Origin: Dyadobacter soli
GTDB taxonomy: Bacteria; Bacteroidota; Bacteroidia; Cytophagales; Spirosomataceae
Direction of reading: 5' to 3'
NCBI RefSeq assembly: GCF_900101885.1
Contig: NZ_FNAN01000003.1
Location: 124,001-188,000, forward strand
DNA length: 64,000 nt
Position numbers and translations under genes: made by a program
Part shown: in pieces, positions 55,268 to 62,492 of the stretch
How positions within the stretch are numbered: the stretch's first letter is position 1
How the letters are laid out: every line of letters starts with the position of its first letter
The notes under the pieces: generated by a model
The model's input: only the letters and a program-made list of their open reading frames with translations
Databases searched by the model: none
Told to the model about the DNA's origin: nothing

Positions 55268-56303
55268 CAAGCTGTACAAGGCCCTTTTCATGGCAATCGG
55301 CATTTTTTCGCTGGGCTATATGATCTATGGCACAGGGTTGCTCGTGATTTGGGAAAACATCAACCGTACGGGTATCTGGTTCGCGCCGGTGATCGGCAGC
55401 TGGCTGGTGATCTACATCCTGAACGCCCTCGCATTCCGCGCGATCATCCGCGAGCCGCAGTTGCCGGAAACGAATATGTCGTTCTGGTCGGTGCTCCGGC
55501 TGACGATCTCGGGTTATGCGATCAACTACATTACCCCATTCGTCGCATTAGGCGGCGAGCCATACCGCATTATGGAGCTGAAACCGACGCTCGGCATTCA
55601 GAAGGCGACATCCTCGGTGCTGCTGTACAGCTTGATGCACATGTTTTCGCACGTGCTTTTCTGGCTGGCATCCATTGTGCTCATTGTGGCAGTGGTACCA
55701 TTGAGCGATGTCATGCTGGCGGGATGCGGCATTCTGCTGGTAGTGGGGCTGGTGCTAGGGTATTGGTTTATTAATGTATATAAAAAAGGCTTTACGGTAA
55801 GCACGTTCCGCTTGCTGGAAAAAGTGCCTTTTATCAAACACAAAGCCCGCGAGTTCGCTGCGAAGAATGCCGAAACCCTTTACGAAGTGGACGAACAAAT
55901 CCGGGTCCTATACTCCGATCGCCGGAACGCATTCTACGCATCCTTGTTTTATGAATTTGTAGGCAGGGTAATCGGCTGCCTGGAAATCTATTTCACTGCT
56001 CACGCCATCGGAATGGAAATGACTTTGGCGCAATCGCTGATCGTAAGCTCCGGCTCGTCTCTGTTCGCGAACCTGATCTTCTTCTTCCCCATGCAGCTCG
56101 GCACCCGAGAAGGGGGATTAGCGTTGGCATTGAGGAGTGTAGGATTGCCCGCAGCACAGGGGATTTTTATTGGAGTTGTATTAAGAATCAGAGAGATAGT
56201 CTGGATTATCATTGGATTGGCTCTCATTAATAGAAAAACAAAAAATAATCAAATAGACAGCCCAGATCCAAAACTGGAACCAGTTCCAGTAAGATCAAAC
56301 TGA
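55260..56303 (+). CDS. LPG-synthase-TM (UPF0104) membrane protein, flippase-like
   Basis: A 347-residue protein with seven to eight transmembrane segments typical of the lysylphosphatidylglycerol synthase membrane domain (ILNALAFRAIIREP, TISGYAINYITPFVALGGEPYRI, LIFFFPMQLGTREGGLALALRSVG, IGVVLRIREIVWIIIGLALI). Without a C-terminal aminoacyl domain this family includes lipid flippases and UPF0104 proteins. Encoded directly after the CDP-alcohol phosphotransferase with an 8-bp overlap, it likely helps translocate the product across the inner membrane. Confidence 0.8.
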   Translation: MGSKLYKALFMAIGIFSLGYMIYGTGLLVIWENINRTGIWFAPVIGSWLVIYILNALAFRAIIREPQLPETNMSFWSVLRLTISGYAINYITPFVALGGEPYRIMELKPTLGIQKATSSVLLYSLMHMFSHVLFWLASIVLIVAVVPLSDVMLAGCGILLVVGLVLGYWFINVYKKGFTVSTFRLLEKVPFIKHKAREFAAKNAETLYEVDEQIRVLYSDRRNAFYASLFYEFVGRVIGCLEIYFTAHAIGMEMTLAQSLIVSSGSSLFANLIFFFPMQLGTREGGLALALRSVGLPAAQGIFIGVVLRIREIVWIIIGLALINRKTKNNQIDSPDPKLEPVPVRSN

Positions 56304-56595
56304 CTATCAGAATCAGAATCAGAATCAGACCTGATTGTGAATATAATCTTATTCAGTGATCCCCGGGCTAAAGTCCGGGGCAAGGGGATTGGCTTCTGGA
56401 TTGTAATGCAGAGCTAAGCATGGTTCACAGAATTGCTTGTGAGTTAGCAACAAGAAAAAAATCCATTGCCGCCCTCTTCAGAGGACGGTCAAGGAGCTAA
56501 AGGGAGCAAGAGAGTTAGTGGAAGCTGAATAGTTGTTAATTGAAATAATTAATACAAATATTTAATAACCAGGGGTTTCAACCTCTGGACATAAA
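56304..56595. repeat. Intergenic REP-like hairpins and a 6-bp repeat
   Basis: 56306-56329 is four copies of ATCAGA. Hairpins follow: CCCCGG/CCGGGG at 56361-56380 (loop GCTAAAGT), CCGCCCTCT/AGAGGACGG at 56469-56488 (one G-U pair) and CCAGGGG/CCTCTGG at about 56568-56587. Each has a short loop with the CTAAAG/TTCA-type pattern of palindromic repeats. No promoter consensus was clear for the next gene. Confidence 0.65.
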
Positions 56596-56596
56596 A

Positions 56597-57304
56597 ATGA
56601 CAAAAGGAATTTTATTTGATTACGGCGGTACAATCGACACCAATGGCTTGCATTGGGCCAATGTATTATGGGATGCATACCAGCATAATCACGTAAAAGT
56701 TGACAAAGACGCATTTGCGAGTGCATACAAGTTTGGCGAGAGGGCATTGGCTATCCATCCGATCATCCAGCCGCATCATGTGTTTTATGATGTGCTGTAT
56801 CTCAAAGTAGAGCAGCAGTTTGGCTATCTGAAAGAAAACGGATACGAGCTGGACAGCCAGGCCATCGAGGCCATCGCCCGCGAATGCGACCGCGTCGCAC
56901 GCACTAGTGTTGAAAAAGCAGCGCCGGTCCTGGAAAAACTGGCGGCAAAATACCCTCTCGTGATGGTTTCCAACTTTTACGGAAACCTCAATAGCGTATT
57001 AAAGGAATTTGGCATTGCGCATTATTTCCAGGCTGTCGTCGAGTCGGCAGTGGTCGGCGTCCGGAAGCCCGACCCCGCGATATGGCAGCTGGGCGTGGAG
57101 GCGCAGGGCTTTCTTCCGCATGAATGCATGGCGGTAGGCGATTCGTATTCGAAAGACATTCTGCCTGCAAAGGCAACCGGCGCGAAGGCGATCTGGCTGA
57201 ATGTGGCGGGGTTCGAAGACGACGCCGAAGCGCAGGTATCGGTTGCCGATGCCGAAATTACAGATTTTGCCCAGGTGGCTGACACCATTGATAGCCTGGG
57301 CTAG
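56597..57304 (+). CDS. HAD-superfamily hydrolase with altered motif I
   Basis: A 235-residue haloacid-dehalogenase-type protein. Motif I is FDYGGTIDTNG: the nucleophile Asp (D9) is present, but the acid/base Asp two residues on, normally DxD, is Gly. Motif II is VMVSNFYG, motif III the Lys in VGVRKPDP, motif IV GDSYSKDI. A cap (helical, C1-type) occupies about 15-85. Phosphatase activity may be weak or absent, or it may act on another phosphorylated group. In the lipid cluster it is a candidate head-group phosphatase or phosphomutase. Confidence 0.75.
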   Translation: MTKGILFDYGGTIDTNGLHWANVLWDAYQHNHVKVDKDAFASAYKFGERALAIHPIIQPHHVFYDVLYLKVEQQFGYLKENGYELDSQAIEAIARECDRVARTSVEKAAPVLEKLAAKYPLVMVSNFYGNLNSVLKEFGIAHYFQAVVESAVVGVRKPDPAIWQLGVEAQGFLPHECMAVGDSYSKDILPAKATGAKAIWLNVAGFEDDAEAQVSVADAEITDFAQVADTIDSLG

Positions 57305-57317
57305 TACCATCACCCAT

Positions 57318-57341
57318 AACCCAAGCCTTAAGGCTTGGGTT
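57318..57341. repeat. Perfect 24-bp palindrome before the PfkB gene
   Basis: AACCCAAGCCTT followed directly by AAGGCTTGGGTT. The octamer AGTACCAT occurs on both sides (57303-57310 and 57350-57357), as a target-site-duplication-like pair. The right copy ends at the PfkB start codon. Confidence 0.7.
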
Positions 57342-57355
57342 GAGACACCAGTACC

Positions 57356-58261
57356 ATGTACGACATTTGTACCATCGGGCATATCACTTTGGATAAAGTA
57401 GTTACTGCCCAGTCTGTCAAGTATATGCCCGGGGGCACTTCGTTCTATTTTTCGAAGGCGCTCCGGCAGTTCGACGTCCGTTATATGCTGGTAACCGCAT
57501 TGGCAGAGAAAGAAAGCCATATTGTTGCCGGTTTGCGGGAAGAGAACATCGAGGTTTTTTCCCAGAACAGCCCCTACACAGTCTATTTCGAAAACATTTA
57601 CAGCGCCAACCAGGACCACCGCGAGCAGAATGTGCTGCATAAGGCCGCACCCTTCACCGTGTCGCAAATGCCCGCCATTGAAGCAAAGTACTTCCATTTG
57701 GGACCATTGCTTTCGGACGACATTACCGTGGACCTGATCAAAATGCTGGCTGCAAAAGGCAAGGTTTCCCTCGATATCCAGGGTTACCTGCGCTATGTGA
57801 AAGACCAAAAGGTTTTTTACACCGACTGGGAAGATAAAAAAGAAGCATTGCCCTACATAGACATTCTCAAAGCCAACGAGTTTGAAATGGAAGTGGTAGC
57901 AGGTACGAGCGACGTCATCGAAGGTGCGAAATATCTCGCCAATCTGGGGGTAAAAGAAGTAATCATCACGCTCGGTAGCAAGGGGTCGCTGATTTACAAA
58001 GACGAACAGTTTTACCAGATCCCGGCCTACAAGCCTACCGACGTGATAGACGCCACCGGCTGCGGTGACACCTACATGGCCGGTTACCTGAGCCAGCGCG
58101 TGAACGGCGCGGGCGTACAGGAAGCAGGCGAGTTCGGGGCGGCGATGGCTACCTTGAAAATCCAGTCGTCGGGGCCGTTTTCCGGCAATGCGGACGACGT
58201 GCAGGAAGTATTGCAATACGGCGAATGCGACCGCGAAGTGATCGCACAGGCCATTTTTTGA
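57356..58261 (+). CDS. PfkB-family carbohydrate/polyol kinase
   Basis: A 301-residue ribokinase-fold kinase. MYDICTIGHITLDKVV, PGGTSFYFSKAL (substrate loop) and the C-terminal signature VIDATGCGDTYMAGYLSQR, with catalytic Asp in GCGD (the usual GAGD has Cys for Ala). Cytoplasmic; ATP phosphorylates a sugar or polyol hydroxyl. In this cluster it could make the polyol phosphate that the nucleotidyltransferase activates; archaeal and plant PfkB kinases include myo-inositol kinases. Substrate not proven. Starts 51 nt after the HAD stop. Confidence 0.85.
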   Translation: MYDICTIGHITLDKVVTAQSVKYMPGGTSFYFSKALRQFDVRYMLVTALAEKESHIVAGLREENIEVFSQNSPYTVYFENIYSANQDHREQNVLHKAAPFTVSQMPAIEAKYFHLGPLLSDDITVDLIKMLAAKGKVSLDIQGYLRYVKDQKVFYTDWEDKKEALPYIDILKANEFEMEVVAGTSDVIEGAKYLANLGVKEVIITLGSKGSLIYKDEQFYQIPAYKPTDVIDATGCGDTYMAGYLSQRVNGAGVQEAGEFGAAMATLKIQSSGPFSGNADDVQEVLQYGECDREVIAQAIF

Positions 58262-58281
58262 ATGTAGTTTTTTAATAAGTC

Positions 58282-58851
58282 ATGAAATACGTACTCAACA
58301 TTCTGATGGCGCTTAGCCTGACGCTTGTTTCGTATGCAGGAGGGTTAACCGACAAAAAAGCCGGCACAACGGCCACGGAACCGGACGAATTTCCGGTGCC
58401 GAACAACGTTCCCGGGTTACTTTTTTACATTCAGCGCGACCCGAATACGAATACAATCTGTTACCAGCTTAACGTCGACAAACAGGGAAAAATCAGCGAA
58501 AAGAATCCCGTCAACACATTCTGGATCCGTTATCCGGAAGGCGGGATGCGCAAGGAGCTCAATTATTTGCAACGTAAATTTGCATATGGTATCAATTCGA
58601 AAGCAATCGGTAATGCTACTTATGAACTCCGTTCGGTAGCGTATTCCAAATTACCGCTTTACCTTAGGAGAGATACGCGGAACGAATACCATGTGTATAC
58701 CAGTATCGATAAGAAGGAATGCATACTGAGCAGGGTATTCATCCGGATCGACGGCGGTACGTTCTGGTCGCCGAATGTGCTCTATATCGAGCTCAAAGGC
58801 ACCGAGATTGCCACCGGTAAAACCATTATTCAGCGAATAAAACCATCCTGA
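58282..58851 (+). CDS. DUF4833 family exported protein
   Basis: A 189-residue protein with a signal peptide (MKYVLNILMALSLTLVSYAG). The mature part carries VPNNVPGLLFYIQRDPNTNTICYQLNV, then an aromatic/basic stretch (NTFWIRYPEGGMRKELNYLQRKFAYGI), matching DUF4833. Periplasmic, function unknown. Adjacent to the fatty-acid hydroxylase gene by one nt, and always inside such lipid clusters in my recollection of Bacteroidota genomes, which I cannot verify here. Confidence 0.65.
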   Translation: MKYVLNILMALSLTLVSYAGGLTDKKAGTTATEPDEFPVPNNVPGLLFYIQRDPNTNTICYQLNVDKQGKISEKNPVNTFWIRYPEGGMRKELNYLQRKFAYGINSKAIGNATYELRSVAYSKLPLYLRRDTRNEYHVYTSIDKKECILSRVFIRIDGGTFWSPNVLYIELKGTEIATGKTIIQRIKPS

Positions 58852-58852
58852 C

Positions 58853-59491
58853 ATGCCTAAAAACTATGTCTCCAATTCCACGGAATCTTCCAGGATGTTT
58901 AAAAGCAGCTTCCTGGAAGCATTCTCCAAGGTACATTATTCAGTGCCCCTTTTCATTTTCGTACCGGTAATCCTCTATTTCTCCTGGAAAGCATTAGGCC
59001 CGGGGGCAATGGCCTGGTACACTTTTGTAGGCGTACTATTCGGCGGACTGTTCTTCTGGACATTCACCGAATACTTTATGCACCGGTATGTTTTTCACTT
59101 TGAACCGCACGGGAAATTTATGGAACGGATCCATTTCATTTTCCACGGCGTTCATCACGACTACCCCAACGACGCCAAACGACTCGTAATGCCGCCCTCG
59201 GTGAGCATTCCGCTGGCGACGGGTTTTTACTTCCTGTTCACCATTTTTTTGAGTGAATATTACGTAGCGGCCTTCTATTCGGGGTTTATGGCGGGGTATC
59301 TTTTTTATGATATGAGCCATTATGCGTTGCATCATGCTAATTTCAAATCCGCGTTCTGGAAGAAATTAAAAAAGCATCATATGCAACATCATTATCAGGA
59401 TGCTAGTAAAGGTTACGGTGTAAGTTCAGATATTTGGGACAGGGTTTTCGACTCGAACGAAAAGCGCGCCCCAAAGTCTAACTCAATCTAA
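58853..59491 (+). CDS. Fatty-acid 2-hydroxylase/sterol desaturase-type membrane enzyme
   Basis: A 212-residue membrane di-iron hydroxylase. Four or so helices and the complete histidine box set: HRYVFH (about 78), FHGVHHDYPND (about 98), HYALHH (about 156) and KKHHMQHHY (about 175). The pattern and the YPNDAKRLVMPP stretch are those of the Scs7/FA2H branch, which 2-hydroxylates the N-acyl chain of ceramides. In this cluster it should produce 2-hydroxy-ceramides. Iron, oxygen and an electron donor are required; no cytochrome b5 domain is fused. Confidence 0.88.
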   Translation: MPKNYVSNSTESSRMFKSSFLEAFSKVHYSVPLFIFVPVILYFSWKALGPGAMAWYTFVGVLFGGLFFWTFTEYFMHRYVFHFEPHGKFMERIHFIFHGVHHDYPNDAKRLVMPPSVSIPLATGFYFLFTIFLSEYYVAAFYSGFMAGYLFYDMSHYALHHANFKSAFWKKLKKHHMQHHYQDASKGYGVSSDIWDRVFDSNEKRAPKSNSI

Positions 59492-59506
59492 CTGTAACTT
59501 TAACTT

Positions 59507-60256
59507 ATGAAGAACCTTGGAAATGAGAATTTGGACCAGGTCTTCAAAGATGAAATCACGAAAGTTTCGGACTTCAAATTCGGGACAACGGTGGTCAATG
59601 TCTTTGACGACATGGTCAGCAGGTCAGTACCCTATTACAACGAGATGCAGCGGATGCTCGCCGAGATCGCTGCCGATCATGTGAAGGAAGGAACATTTGT
59701 GTACGACCTGGGTTGCTCTACCGGCACCACGCTGATAGGTCTCGACCAACTCATTCCCTCGGACATCCGATTTATCGGGATCGACGAGTCGCAGGAAATG
59801 CTTGATAAATGCGATTTGAAACTCAAAGAGTCGGGTTTCGTAAGGCCGTATGACCTCGTAGCGGGCGATCTGCACCAGCAGCTTCCCATTCACAATGGCT
59901 CTGTCGTGATCCTTTGTCTTACATTACAATTTGTAAGGCCACTGTACCGCGAAAGGCTTCTGAAAAACATTTATGATGGATTGAACCCCGGCGGCGTGCT
60001 GCTGCTCGTGGAGAAAGTGCTTGCCGAAAGCAGCATTTTCAATCGTGATTTTATTAAATACTATTACAACTATAAGCGACGGAACCATTACAGCGAGCTC
60101 GAAATTTCGCAGAAACGCGAAGCGCTCGAAAATGTGCTGATCCCGTACAAGTTGTCTGAAAACATGCTTCTGCTGAAAGAGGCCGGTTTCGCCGACTGCG
60201 AAATTTTCTTCAAGTGGTACAATTTTTCAGGAATGATAGCTCACAAAAAATCATGA
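59507..60256 (+). CDS. cmoA: CmoA-type carboxy-SAM synthase
   Basis: A 249-residue SAM-dependent enzyme. The CmoA pattern is clear: VVNVFDDMVSRSVPYYNEM, VYDLGCSTGTTLIGL (SAM loop), VVILCLTLQFVRPLYRERLL, GLNPGGVLLLVEK and the carboxy-SAM site NHYSELEISQKREALENVL, with the Arg in QKR that binds the extra carboxylate in E. coli CmoA. CmoA converts SAM and prephenate to carboxy-SAM, normally used by CmoB to modify tRNA wobble uridine. No cmoB is nearby; the next gene encodes a membrane methyltransferase instead. Stop overlaps the next start (ATGA). Confidence 0.85.
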   Translation: MKNLGNENLDQVFKDEITKVSDFKFGTTVVNVFDDMVSRSVPYYNEMQRMLAEIAADHVKEGTFVYDLGCSTGTTLIGLDQLIPSDIRFIGIDESQEMLDKCDLKLKESGFVRPYDLVAGDLHQQLPIHNGSVVILCLTLQFVRPLYRERLLKNIYDGLNPGGVLLLVEKVLAESSIFNRDFIKYYYNYKRRNHYSELEISQKREALENVLIPYKLSENMLLLKEAGFADCEIFFKWYNFSGMIAHKKS

Positions 60257-60981
60257 TCGCGATCGGTAACTTCTTTTTCAAGTACAGAAATAACCTGTTT
60301 ATCGTCCTGTACCTGCTGCTGTTTGTGCCGTCGCCGCCGATTTTCTCGCGTGCGCAATTTGGTCCGAACTATTATTTGTACCCGGTTATCCTCGGCTTGC
60401 TGGTAACATTTTCGGGCGAGATCATCCGGGGCATTACCATCGGGCTCGCATACATTATCCGCGGCGGGCGCGACAAGAAAGTATACGCGGAAGAGCTCGT
60501 GACCCAGGGGATTTTCAGGCATTGCCGTAACCCGCTGTATGTGGGAAACATCCTGATGCTGCTCGGAGTGGGTATTCTGGCCAACTCGCTGATCTACGTC
60601 GGAATCGTAATGCCGCTGTTTTTGTTTATCTACCAGGCGATCGTATTGGCTGAGGAGAACTTTCTGAGGAATAAATTCGGAGCGCAGTTCGATGCATATT
60701 GCAGTCGGGTAAACCGTTGGCTGATCAATCCGGCGGGCATTTCGGAAACATTTAAAGACATGCGTTTCAATTACAAGCGCTGGATTTTAAAAGAATATAA
60801 CACATTGCTGGTGTGGCTGATAGGTATCGTAGCCATACTGATTTTCAAATACCCGGAAATCGTGCCGCAGCCTGACAGTCGCATTGTGATTTTTGCTGCT
60901 ATCGTGCTGATACTCGGCGCACTGTATGCTTATGTAAGGTATTTGAAAAAGTCGGGAAAAATGACCGACAGCATGGCGTGA
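60253..60981 (+). CDS. Membrane methyltransferase, PEMT/isoprenylcysteine-methyltransferase type
   Basis: About 242 residues from the ATG at 60253 that overlaps the cmoA stop. Six or so transmembrane segments and the family signature GIFRHCRNPLYVGNILMLLG with RNPLY, followed by AEENFLRNKFGAQFDAYCSRVNRWL (the E-E and Y-C-x-R-V-x-R-W part). Such enzymes methylate membrane lipids or prenylcysteine using SAM. Coupled to the carboxy-SAM synthase, it may transfer a methyl or even a carboxymethyl group to a lipid head group; the latter is a speculation. Extra C-terminal helices distinguish it from ICMT. Confidence 0.75.
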   Translation: MIAIGNFFFKYRNNLFIVLYLLLFVPSPPIFSRAQFGPNYYLYPVILGLLVTFSGEIIRGITIGLAYIIRGGRDKKVYAEELVTQGIFRHCRNPLYVGNILMLLGVGILANSLIYVGIVMPLFLFIYQAIVLAEENFLRNKFGAQFDAYCSRVNRWLINPAGISETFKDMRFNYKRWILKEYNTLLVWLIGIVAILIFKYPEIVPQPDSRIVIFAAIVLILGALYAYVRYLKKSGKMTDSMA

Positions 60982-60989
60982 AAAATTCC

Positions 60990-61019
60990 GGCCGGCTGTT
61001 TTACCAGAAATAGCCGGCC
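60990..61019 (+). terminator. Hairpin after the membrane methyltransferase gene
   Basis: GGCCGGCT (60990-60997) pairs with AGCCGGCC (61012-61019), a perfect 8-bp GC-rich stem with a 14-nt loop. A T-run exists only for the minus strand, so it may act as an RNA stabiliser or weak end of the cluster transcript. Confidence 0.5.
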
Positions 61020-61109
61020 AAAAGTACAGCATTGGCACACTATTGGTTGCGCCCTCCTGAACCGACCCTGAGAAATCACACATTTCATAACCCCCTAATA
61101 AAAAGCACC

Positions 61110-62387
61110 ATGAATATTGTAATCGTAGGAGGAGGATTTGCCGGCGTCAACCTGGCGCTGGATCTTGCAAAAAGCAAGAAATTCGAGGTAACACTGGTGG
61201 ATAAGAATAACTACAACTTCTTTCCGCCGCTCATTTACCAGGTCGCCACGGCCTTCCTGGAACCATCGAGCATCAGTTACCCGTTCAGAAAGCTTTTTCT
61301 AGGAAAAGGAAACCTTCATTTCCGGTTAGGGGAGTTGCAAAAAGTGGTGCCGGGTGAGAACAAGATCATCCTGCATAACGGCGAGCTGTCGTACGATATC
61401 CTCGTCTTCGCAACGGGTGCTGAAACGAATTTCTTCGGGATGGAGAATGTGAAGCGGAACGCGACGCCGATGAAAACGCTCGAAGATGCGATCAGCATGC
61501 GGAACAAGCTGCTGATGCAAATGGAGCAGGCCACGCTGAGCACCGACCCGGAAGAAATTAAGAAACTCCTGACGGTCGTGATCGCGGGTGGCGGACCCAC
61601 GGGCGTCGAAATCTCGGGGATGTTTGCCGAAATGCGCAACGGCATTCTCCGCAAGGAATATCCCGAACTGGCCGGAAAAGGTAGTGAAATATACCTGGTC
61701 GACGGCAGCGAAGCATTGCTCTCGCCGATGAGCAAGGATTCACAACAGGATACCCATGAAGCTTTACGCAAGCTGGGCGTGAAAATCCGCCTCAATACCC
61801 ACGTTTCCGACTTCGTCGACGACAAAGTGTATTTCTCCGAAGGCGACAGCATTGATGCCAAAACGCTCATTTGGGCGGCCGGAGTTACCGGCAGGGTGTT
61901 CGACGGCATTCCCGCGGAAGCGTACGGGCGCGGGCGCAGGCTGCTCGTGGACGCGTACAACAAAGTGAACAGTACCTACAACATCTACGCGATCGGCGAC
62001 TGCTGCCTGCAAACCACCGACGAGGGTTTCCCCAACGGGCACCCGCAGGTAGCGCAGGTGGCGATACAGCAAGGCAAGAACCTGGCGCGTAACTTCGAGC
62101 GCACCGCCGAGCAACAACCGCTCCACGGATTTAAATACAATGACAAAGGTTCGATGGCTATCATCGGCCGGGCCAAAGCCGTGGTAGACCTGCCTTCGCC
62201 GAAAGTGCATTTCAAAGGCGTGATCGCATGGTTGGCGTGGCTTTTCATACACCTTATTTCGCTTATCAACCATCGTAACCGCATGAAAACGCTTTACAAC
62301 TGGATGGTTGCCTATTTCACCAAAGATCAGTCCCTGCGAATGATCATCAAGCCCTCGGTAACGCAGGAAAAGGTCGAATCGGTTTAA
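61110..62387 (+). CDS. ndh: Type II NADH dehydrogenase (NDH-2) family flavoprotein
   Basis: Oxidises NADH and passes electrons to quinone without proton pumping; peripheral on the inner membrane. About 425 residues from the ATG at 61110 (MNIVIVGGGFAGVNLAL). FAD site GGGFAG, second dinucleotide fold VVIAGGGPTGVEISGMFAEM, VYFSEGD... LIWAAGVTGRVF and YAIGDCCLQT, then a C-terminal membrane-binding part (AWLAWLFIHLISLINHRNR). Length and order match NDH-2. It has an isolated position after the hairpin at 60990, probably its own promoter. Confidence 0.92.
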   Translation: MNIVIVGGGFAGVNLALDLAKSKKFEVTLVDKNNYNFFPPLIYQVATAFLEPSSISYPFRKLFLGKGNLHFRLGELQKVVPGENKIILHNGELSYDILVFATGAETNFFGMENVKRNATPMKTLEDAISMRNKLLMQMEQATLSTDPEEIKKLLTVVIAGGGPTGVEISGMFAEMRNGILRKEYPELAGKGSEIYLVDGSEALLSPMSKDSQQDTHEALRKLGVKIRLNTHVSDFVDDKVYFSEGDSIDAKTLIWAAGVTGRVFDGIPAEAYGRGRRLLVDAYNKVNSTYNIYAIGDCCLQTTDEGFPNGHPQVAQVAIQQGKNLARNFERTAEQQPLHGFKYNDKGSMAIIGRAKAVVDLPSPKVHFKGVIAWLAWLFIHLISLINHRNRMKTLYNWMVAYFTKDQSLRMIIKPSVTQEKVESV

Positions 62388-62492
62388 TGGAACCGTAATT
62401 CAACGTTTATCGTTGGCAGTTTGACAAAAAACACTGAATTTTAGTAACCGAAAGCCATCAGGGCATTCATTCAGTGTGCAAAAAACCGAATA

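Noticed and set aside
56361..57341. Rho-independent terminators for the CDP-alcohol/LPG-TM genes and the HAD gene
   Set aside because: The palindromes lack T-runs and their loops and stems resemble repeat elements, so they are reported as REP-like rather than terminators.
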